Under the pieces are notes generated by a model. The model was given only the letters and a program-made list of their open reading frames with translations, searched no databases and was not told where the DNA came from. 64,000 nucleotides of DNA from Lactarius indigo (taxonomy: Eukaryota > Basidiomycota > Agaricomycetes > Russulales > Russulaceae), in contig JAFKAC010000003.1 in assembly GCA_025766275.1 (NCBI GenBank), forward strand, positions 1 to 64,000, given 5' to 3'. The translations under genes and the position numbers were made by a program. Each line of letters starts with the position of its first letter. The stretch's first letter is position 1. Of the stretch, positions 57,040-64,000 are shown one piece after another.

Positions 57040-57407
57040 AATACGCCGGAAGGGGCTACCGTACTGCTGCTTCCATAGCCTTCACTGCAGGCGCTCAAAC
57101 CGATACCGAAGTACAGAGGTGTTCGTAAAGGAAGTGTTACCGTGGGCGACTTGGTATGTCCAACAAGACGATTGGATCGTGTGCACCGCTTGACCCTCTC
57201 GGGCCTAGTAGTAGTGTTTGCACTCTGTTTGAGGAAGGGGAAATAACCCCACGAAAGATGAGCGAGTGGCTATACGCAAGTGCGACCGACTCTAACAACT
57301 CGTCGACCACACTACCACAAATAATTTGTTCGTCGGGATCACCGTTGTATTTTCCAAGTTCAAGAAAAGTCAAGTAGGCCTCACACCGAAGATGGGGTTT
57401 TCCATTG
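57040..57407 (+). pseudogene. Tnp2-type transposase remnant, right copy
   Basis: Mirror of 5500-5866. It shows residual homology to the exon 2 / intron / exon 3 junction of the left-arm Tnp2 gene, including the intron. So at least one Tnp2-family fragment was in the locus before the inverted duplication, independently of the near-complete copy now present only in the left arm. A possible CRN-like open frame on the opposite strand (101 codons) has no supporting features. Confidence 0.55.
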
Positions 57408-57777
57408 GTTACATAACGAGGCGAATGTATTAGTATGTGCACGGCGATCCACCCCGGCTCCGCATGTTGGAAACGGTGTACCGATCAGCTGACGGACTGA
57501 CCTAACTTTGTCCTTCAAGCTTCAAGCTTCAACCAAGGCTTCAACGTTTCAATTTGATTTTCCGAATAGAGAAGACAATGGACATCTATGTGTTTGGCGG
57601 CACTTTTGAAACTACAACGGTAGCGCCGTACTAGTCCATCGTGAGTCTTGACAGCTTGACCATCCACATGACATATAGTGATCGTCCTGTCCTGGCTGAC
57701 AGAAGGCGGATACTTCTCACTGTGTCTGCCTTCCTGCATTGACCCTGTTATCATGAACCCTTCACGCAGCGACAAAG

Positions 57778-58870
57778 ATGACGACTGCTTTTCGGTTCAG
57801 CTCGACGGGAGTGACCCGTCTCCAAGAGCTCCAAAAGTCGCGTGTTGTCTCCTGCTTTGATATGAATACTGACCTGCGTGCTACTCAGACAATCCTCCGA
57901 CAGAGATTCCCTATGCGACGATATAATTGGGAGAATGATGGAAGGTTGACGAACTTAGCAAAGGCTATGGAGTGAGCTGCGCACGGGCTTGATCATACAC
58001 AGCTGACTGTCCCGTCATTAGCCAGCCCCTCGATAGTTTTACTACTCACGTGGCTACCTCGAGCTCTAGGTAGCCTTTCTCTCCACTCTCCACCCCGCTT
58101 TGTTTGACTTGCCTAGTCCATTGACTTCAACCAGTTTCGACGCCATTACACAGTCGATCGCAACTATCCTGCAGCCGCACACATCCTCCCCGACCTTGCT
58201 CGTCATCGCCCGTGCCATGACAAGCCTAGTGACAGCAAATATCAGTGGGGACACTCTCGACCAACTCTTCAGTGCTCACCTCGACTCCCTAGCCATTTCT
58301 CCTCAGACGAAGCGAGCTGTCATTCCTGCACTCCTTGGAATTGCAAAGCTCACAGAATTATGCGCACAAGGGTGAGTACGCCGTACATACTCTCCTTTCC
58401 TCCCACACGTTCTCACTACACTACATAGAACCCTCGTTGGCCCTGATCAGGCGTCAGCTGCACAGCAGCTAATAGGCCCTAAACCCGGGATGGCTGCCAC
58501 CGCGGTGCCCGGTGGTGCCTACGCTAGTTATCAATCGCACCAGCGGCCATTCAGTTCTAGCTCTGGGAGCGGCTACACCATTTGGTACTTTTCCCGGTCT
58601 GATTCAAGCATCCAATCACCACCCGTGGTCCCCCAATCCAAGACAGGGCATCTGTATGTTCACTTCGACGCATCTACCAAGACACATCAATATTGGATGC
58701 TTGGAGTTGGTGGGCAATGGGAGAGTGTCTCCAAGAATTCAGAATATCCTCTCAATCATGACCGGGTCCTCTCCATTCGTAGCAACGGTGAACCAAGCTG
58801 GGTTACTCGAGCAACCACGAACACGACAGATATTAGGAAGGAGAAACGAGCGAGATCAGTAGTTGGTTAA
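57778..58870 (+). CDS. Orphan multi-exon gene, right copy
   Basis: The last two exons are well supported. An open exon up to 58371 (SIATILQPHTSSPTLLVIAR, DTLDQLFSAHLDSLAI) ends at GTGAGT. A 57-bp intron follows (58372-58428, ending CTACATAG). The frame continues in phase to a stop at 58870, with a proline/serine stretch and a C-terminal part rich in aromatic residues (GYTIWYFSRSDSS, GHLYVHFDASTKTHQYWMLG). The exon with MTTAFRFSSTGVTRLQELQK (57778-57971) could splice in phase through a 163-bp intron (57972-58134) and supply the ATG. The product would be about 295 residues. No known domain is recognised. The alternating aromatic pattern at the C-terminus looks like a beta-rich module; that is inference. 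Confidence 0.55.
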
Positions 58871-59689
58871 TGACTCGACCGTAGCTTGTAAGTAAAATAC
58901 TGAGCTGCGGAGATGCGGCGCGGCGTCGTATTGACCGACTGCCAAGTGGAGATCTTAATGGCACACGTACAGTATCACAGTAACGACCGTTCACGAACGT
59001 TTGTTCAAGTTCTCCCTGCTAGATGACTTGCGGCCGGCCGTACACACAGCCGTGCCGATGGACGCTGAGCAATCTAGGCCGAGGAGTCTTGGCGCCTCCG
59101 CCTACCTACAACGGCATCTTGGGAAGATTATGATTATGGTGCGCACGCGGTTCTGTGTCACTCCAATGACTCGTCCATCGAAAAAGGTGTAAAAATGGAC
59201 GACGACCGAACAGGAAACACCGCGTACAATGGGCTTCGATCACAGAACGGCAGAAAAATGTATTTGTTATGCGTTCGTCCACAGTGTGGGAGGGATTAGC
59301 CGACACCTTTCTGGGGCAACAATGGGATACGGCACTGGCAGGGTCACATTGCGTCCCCACTTTCGTCCTAACATTATTGTAGAGCTAAAAAAGGTTTCTC
59401 GGGCTCCTTATTGACACTAGTAAACTCTATGCAATTTTGATGTAGACTTGAGGTGGCGGGCGGGAACTTTGGCGTGAACTTAGACACCACTGGCATGGTG
59501 TACGTATATCTGCAGGCGCTCCTGCATTTAAGGCGTGGATGTACGGGCATTGGAGTATACAGAAACATAGTCTCCTAGACTCATTCGTTCGACAATAAAT
59601 ACTGTATGGTTATTCACCGCCGCTTACCCCTTGGTGTTACCGTAAGCCCCTACATTCTCTGAATACACGGATGCAAATGACTGATTCAA

Positions 59690-60082
59690 CTATTCCCAAC
59701 GCTTCAGACAACCAGCACTATTCACAGGTATCTGTGGGGAAGATGGCCTTGCCGGAGCATTACCCATAGTTTCGATGCCAACTTGCCTGCACACGATCCG
59801 GGAAGCACCATCGACCCCCCCTACGTAGACGTTGAAGGTGCATTCTTTCTTCCAGGTGATTCTCAGCCGGAGGTATTTGATACCCTCATACGAGTCGCTG
59901 GCCACACGCTTTTGGTTTCTGCCTATTTTGACCGTCGCGTTGGTCGAAACCCCAACTTGAAACGCGACTTTCCTCTCATTCCTTGGTACGGGGAAATTGC
60001 AGTCCTTTTTGTCGGAAAAAGGAAACCCTTTGTAAGCCGAGCCCCGAGTAATTCGGTAGTTCGTTTTGCCATCGCTCAGTGA
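59690..60082 (+). pseudogene. Repeat-associated protein remnant, right copy
   Basis: Right-arm counterpart of 2826-3236. The C-terminal 99 residues are identical. One extra base near 59727 (CACAGGTATC versus CACGGTATC on the left) throws the 5' part out of frame, so this copy is frameshifted relative to the left one. The family is not recognised. Confidence 0.4.
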
Positions 60083-60451
60083 GCTTTCGAAATATTTGCG
60101 TCTTGGGACGCGACAAATTTATCCATCTGTTAGGTACATGGGGTTGTGCGTCGCACATGTAGAGCTCGGAATACCGCTCCCTGCTTACCTGACAAGGTTT
60201 GTGCCCCACCATCACGCTGCCGAGTGATCGCAGCTCTGATCCATTAGTCACTGCACTAGCCAGGGTCCGGATGCCAGTGGGACAGAATTCGTGGCGTATT
60301 AACTTTTGTGTCAGCTTGTATATCGTATGCAGATCAAGACATTGATATCTCATGAGGAAGAGGAATTTTGGTGTCAATAATATGAAATCGTTCAATTTAG
60401 GGTTCATGCATTCATGGTCTGACATCGAGTGCGTCCTCTCTTTGGAAAACA

Positions 60452-62401
60452 ATGGGAGACAATCAATCTTGCAATTATACACGTACTGTGCAATATTTAA
60501 TGAGCTATCCTGAGCACTGGAGATGCGCGAACCTCGCGCGCTCTGAACCCGCGGATTTTCAGCGCTTCGGTTTTCAGCACCTGGGCACCCGGTATAACTT
60601 ATGCCAAGGCGGCGGACGCGAGATAAGACCTCGGCCGGCATTGGCCGGACTGGGGATCCGCTTCGCTCTGGTAAGTAACTACTTACGCTTGAATCTAATA
60701 GCCAAATTCAACTTTACCGACACTCCTCTACATCAAAGAAGGCATTGGCGACGTAGTTTCTGGACCAGAATTCCCTCACCGCCGCAACTTAAGGAGCACG
60801 GACCGCAGGCATACACACAATTCAAACCCATCCGAGGCAGACGACGAAGAGGATGATGCTGAGAGCACTTCGGATGAAGAAGTTGATGGTGAGCACGCAC
60901 AGGTGACTGTGACTATTACACATAGGAATTCTCTAGCCACATACCGAGCAGCTCACTACGCCACCGTAACAACGTTTCCGGGGCACGAAAAGCGGCGCAT
61001 TCTTCAGTCCGGCGATGGTGGATATCCGTTCGTCTCCCTGTTTGGATCAGTCACTGACTTTGGCTACAGAGTCAGAACCTAGCTCGGAGCATGACCGAAC
61101 GCGTGAGCACCCTCCCTCTGATGCAACGGTACATCTCTGATCCGCTTCAAGCGCGAATAAAGAAGCGCCCTCGTTCGGATTTCTTGACTGCAATTGGTAC
61201 ACCCACAGACGGCGACGAGAAGTTGAATGAGGCCCTAGCTACTCCACGAGCAATATTGTTTCGCTCAGATGGAGGCAGAGGAAGGGCGGCCTGGGGCACT
61301 CGTCATGGTTCAAGTATCACAGATGGAGAGTGGGGCCAAGACGCAGAAGAAAGGGTGAGAAGTTCTTATCGTGCGCGTTGACACAATGATTTCCCTTCTC
61401 CCTTGAACGCGCGCATCTTCGTGACATTCCAGGAAGTACGGATTGACCCTCACGATAGAAGCTCAGTCGAAGTGGAGCAAATCTTACCACCCCGCGAGTC
61501 TATTCAAGATCCACGAGATTTTTACGCGCGTGATTCCCCTGTGCTGGACAATTCCAACTCGGATATAGAACTGTATGAATCAGCCAAGGAGTTCGAGGAA
61601 AATGTAGATCTCGTGGTTCAAGATGGCCCTCAAGCCAGCGGCAATCTCGTGATGCCCAACGTGAATCTATCCTATTTTGACTGGTGCCCGTCATTGCTAA
61701 GAGGTAAAAAACCTTCCAGCCCCAGCAGTCGCCTTCGCAACCCACTATTCCGCCCTTGCGACCCTCCAGGCCGCCTTCGTCTCAGTCACCGTTACTTTCA
61801 CATCCACCCTGCGTTTCCCCAGAGGTACCATCAAATCGTCGAAGAGTGGAACAACGTTGGGAAAGTGGATTTTTTCTAATGGTCCCGGTCTGTTCGTGTG
61901 GGTGACTTGCCTTTAATTCCTAGACGCCCGAAGGTTGTCAGCAGGAAAGTCATGCCGCCGCCGCCAGCTCGCTTCACAGAGCTACGGAGAACGATGATCG
62001 TACCCGTGTGAAAGGCAGACGTGGAAGGAGCCCATTCCGGCGTGAGGCAGACAAGAATTCACTGGCAGTGAGTTCCAGTACCTCTGTAGCGACCGGTGCA
62101 ATGGTATTCTACGCTAACTGTATCTGAACCAGAAATTGGTCCGAACTGAACTCTCTTTTCTACTAAAGGAGAGTCCACCTTACAGCCGCATACCCGACCC
62201 CTCTCGAATTTCTGTGTTCATGGCCGAATGGGAGTGCACAGGTCATGGTGCAAAGGCCTGCGATGCAACGACTACTGACTTCATGATCGACATCGCGGGG
62301 AAACCAAAATCACCCTGGAATGTCACCGCTGGCCGAGTTTTTGCTGAGCATCTAATCGAGAAGATAGGGTATGGCGACACACAGGAGATGCGGAAGGCCA
62401 T
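60452..62401 (+). pseudogene. Gene X, right copy, cut by an LTR insertion
   Basis: Same multi-exon gene as 1-2456, on the plus strand. Exon 60452-60670 is followed by a 31-bp GTAAGT...TAATAG gap and joins in phase to an open exon at 60702-61083 that has no internal ATG. More coding sequence lies at 61091-61381 and 61403-61717. An exon from about 61927 ends at a GTGAGT donor after NSLA and splices in phase to KLVRTELSF at about 62133. The reading frame is cut at 62401 (after TQEMRKA), where TGTCACGG begins; the left copy continues with the rest of the protein. Compared with the left copy it has several CpG transitions (for example at 62184, 62235 and 62325). The truncated protein is probably non-functional. 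Confidence 0.6.
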
Positions 62402-63177
62402 TGTCACGGACGCTCTATTTTCGCCTTATTTTTCCGTATTTTTACGGATTTATTTGGTAAAGATACGAACATCCAATGTTGCGTCAACACATCCAAGTCC
62501 TTATCATTAGATATGATAAGATGGTTAGTCACGTGATGCCAACATGTGCACCTATAAGCACGTGACCCTGGGATAGTAACTTCCTTATTGGATGTTACCT
62601 CTTTAGGTCACCTTCCTCATTAGTATAGTAGTTTCTCATTGGACGATAAGCAGGGAAGGTTCTAGATAGTTCTAGACTACGTTGTCATAGGGTTGTGACT
62701 CATAGATAAGGACACGTCATTGTTCTGTCAGCGTTAATGACTGTGCATCAGTCAGCACAATAGATAACGCTATTATTAGACACGACGCGTCAGCGTCTGA
62801 CTCATTACTATTACACGTACCTTTAGTAACAAGGTTCTACAGTAATTCGAACTCAGCCGCAGCAGTGTATATAAACCCTCATGTAGCGTCCTGAGTGGAA
62901 CTAACTTGTCCTCTTGGTTCTCCACTCAGGTATGCATTCCCTTTGTATTTCCCTTACTTCTCCAATGTTAACTTGTCCTCTTGGTTCTCCACTCAGCGTG
63001 CCATGGCGTGATCACCTGACCTTTGGACTTGAATAAAGTCCTCACGTGTGTCTACTCTCCGCTGTGCCTGTACGTTCGGCGCGTGACTTGTCTCCGCGCT
63101 AGGCTTGGGTGTGCTCCCAGCTCAGTTCGCTAACCTTCACCTTGGTCTAGTTGTAAGCGATAAGTCATACCGCTACA
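62402..63177 (+). repeat. LTR of a self-priming Ty3-like retrotransposon (776 bp)
   Basis: Starts TGTCACGG exactly where homology with the left arm ends and finishes ...CGCTACA. TATATAAA at 62868-62875; AATAAA near 63033; a perfect 10-bp hairpin stem (CCTGAGTGGA 62890-62899, TCCACTCAGG 62921-62930); two 28-bp direct repeats (62902-62929, 62969-62996). The bases after the LTR end are complementary to the start of the predicted transcript, which supports both borders. GCCAT (62397-62401) would be one half of the target-site duplication. Only the 5' end of the element is in the window. Confidence 0.75.
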
Positions 63178-63179
63178 TT

Positions 63180-63189
63180 AGGACAAGTT
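63180..63189 (+). promoter_or_regulatory. Self-complementary primer-binding site (Tf1-type)
   Basis: AGGACAAGTT, two bases after the LTR end, is the exact reverse complement of AACTTGTCCT at 62903-62912, which lies about 35 bp downstream of the TATA box start, i.e. at the expected 5' end of the RNA. This is the arrangement of Tf1-like elements, where the 5' end of the element RNA folds back to prime its own reverse transcription instead of a tRNA. Confidence 0.65.
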
Positions 63190-64000
63190 CTTCCTTCACA
63201 CGCCCCTTCTTTCTTACCTGCGTTTTTCCATTTTCCTTTCTAGGTGGTTGACGACCACAAGTCCCTTGTGTCACACACCTCACTCTTTGCCTGTGGACCT
63301 TCGTACGCAGAATCTGCGCTATCTTGGTACAACTCTATTGTCCGTAAAGTCGGCATAGATTGTGCTTGCCTATAGGCGTTCTATCTGGTCATCAGTAGAA
63401 CGTTTGGGTACTGCTTGCAGAACTGGTCACCACGCCAGATAAGCTGCAAGTGGAAGAGAAGCCTGCCAGGCCTAGCCTGCGACAGCTGTACGCGAAGTAA
63501 ACAGAAAAGTTTGAGAGCGCTTTGGCGTGAGAGGCAGCCAATAGGTCGAGGAGACTGCGGCAGACAGCCTTGTGTTCTTGCACAAACCCCTTACCCCATT
63601 CCCGAGTGTTCCGTTATCGCCGCAGCCTCGCGCAGTGTGAAACATCACTGTGTATTGGTCTTGCTTGATCGGACTCTCCAATCACCTTCGACTTAGCGTT
63701 TCGCGGTCGTCGTAACACGTCGTCATATTATACCACCTCCCATATTTCAAACTGCCTCGCATATTTGCGAACGTCCGTCAGCGTCTTCGACGACTCTTTC
63801 GGAGGAGACAGGAAACAGTTCTCCCTGTCCCAGCGCCCCCGTCACCCCCACGTTCCTATTTCACTCCAAATTTAGCCTCTGCTTCGGCATCGCTACACGT
63901 CCAGGGAGCAGATCGATCGTCCACCGATCCAATCCCTTCACCCCATTTTGCATCCCCAACTCCGACAGTAGCTTCGGAGCACTCCTATCACTCGGCGCAC
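63190..64000 (+). mobile_element. Leader / beginning of internal region of the Ty3-like element
   Basis: Internal sequence following the primer-binding site. No clear gag start. An open frame to the window end (from about 63780) is Pro/Ser/Ala-rich (PAPPSPPRSYFTPNLASASA), which may be the beginning of gag. The protease-RT-integrase region would lie outside the window. Confidence 0.45.

Larger units (their letters stand above)
29254..62401. repeat. Right arm of a giant imperfect inverted repeat
   Basis: Reverse complement of 507-27098, longer because it carries a block of about 11.8 kb (about 37333-49124) missing from the left arm; it lacks left 11970-17071. The inner 8 kb of the arms shows only indels in the parts compared (a 12-bp unit near 35.3 kb and single bases). 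The outer part also carries point differences, nearly all CpG transitions. Homology stops exactly where a TGTCACGG LTR begins at 62402. Confidence 0.97.

Noticed and set aside
59976..60641. 221-codon minus-strand ORF (mirror 2267-2932 plus)
   Set aside because: It overlaps, antisense, two better-supported coding stretches (59783-60082 and 60452-60670). No motif, no splice signals, biased composition. Kept out of the feature list.
507..62401. Simple fold-back (missed adapter) sequencing artefact as the cause of the palindrome
   Set aside because: The arms differ by events of 5.1 and 11.8 kb, retrotransposon insertions, a minisatellite change and CpG-biased substitutions, which a read folding back on itself would not produce. 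A haplotype-joining artefact is not excluded.
63415..63696. 93-codon ORF after the Ty3-like LTR as gag start
   Set aside because: No ATG, overlaps an antisense ORF, and no gag-like features.

Overview
This window is eukaryotic and almost certainly comes from an agaricomycete (mushroom-type basidiomycete). Genes are cut by many 46-65 bp GT-AG introns, and the repeat content is typical of that group: Plavaka and Tnp2-type DNA transposases, a Ty1/copia element, a self-priming Ty3-like LTR and Crinkler-like effector genes. No bacterial operons, rRNA genes, CRISPR arrays or recognisable tRNA genes were seen.

The dominating structure is one giant imperfect inverted repeat. The left arm (507-27098) is the reverse complement of the right arm (29254-62401), around a 2155 bp loop (27099-29253) that holds a single WD40-repeat gene with a C-terminal membrane segment. 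Almost every gene outside the loop is therefore present twice in opposite orientation. The arms differ by two large events. Left 11970-17071, holding a nearly complete Tnp2 (CMC-type) transposase gene, is absent from the right. Right ~37333-49124, holding the 3' half of a Crinkler-like gene, a young complete copia element and a decayed Plavaka transposase, is absent from the left. A 25-bp minisatellite also differs in copy number. The substitutions I could align between the arms are essentially all C-to-T or G-to-A at CpG.

Arm content, reading outward from the loop on the right: an acidic protein with a nuclear-localisation-like motif (29.3-30.1 kb, minus); a Plavaka transposase N-terminal remnant (30.2-31.0 kb); a 94-bp MITE-like hairpin (31.4 kb); a coiled-coil protein gene (32.4-33.2 kb, minus); a tail-anchored coiled-coil gene (34.6-35.2 kb); Crinkler-like gene B without a kinase domain (36.6-38.3 kb); [right-only block with copia 39.4-46.3 kb and Plavaka C-terminus 48.4-49.3 kb]; a short exon (49.6 kb); the minisatellite (50.1 kb); a tail-anchored candidate (51.2-52.1 kb); Crinkler-like gene A with a C-terminal protein kinase (53.3-55.8 kb); a Tnp2 remnant (57.0-57.4 kb); a two- or three-exon orphan gene (57.8-58.9 kb); a frameshifted remnant (59.7-60.1 kb); and gene X (60.5-62.4 kb), a multi-exon orphan cut at 62401 by the 5' LTR of a self-priming retrotransposon.

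The two Crinkler-like genes are paralogues with the same five-exon layout. The left copy of gene B is fused in frame to the tail of a Plavaka transposase, and the left copy of gene A is frameshifted in exon 1, so only the right arm has intact versions. It cannot be decided from sequence alone whether the palindrome is a real inverted duplication or two dikaryon haplotypes joined head to head in assembly.
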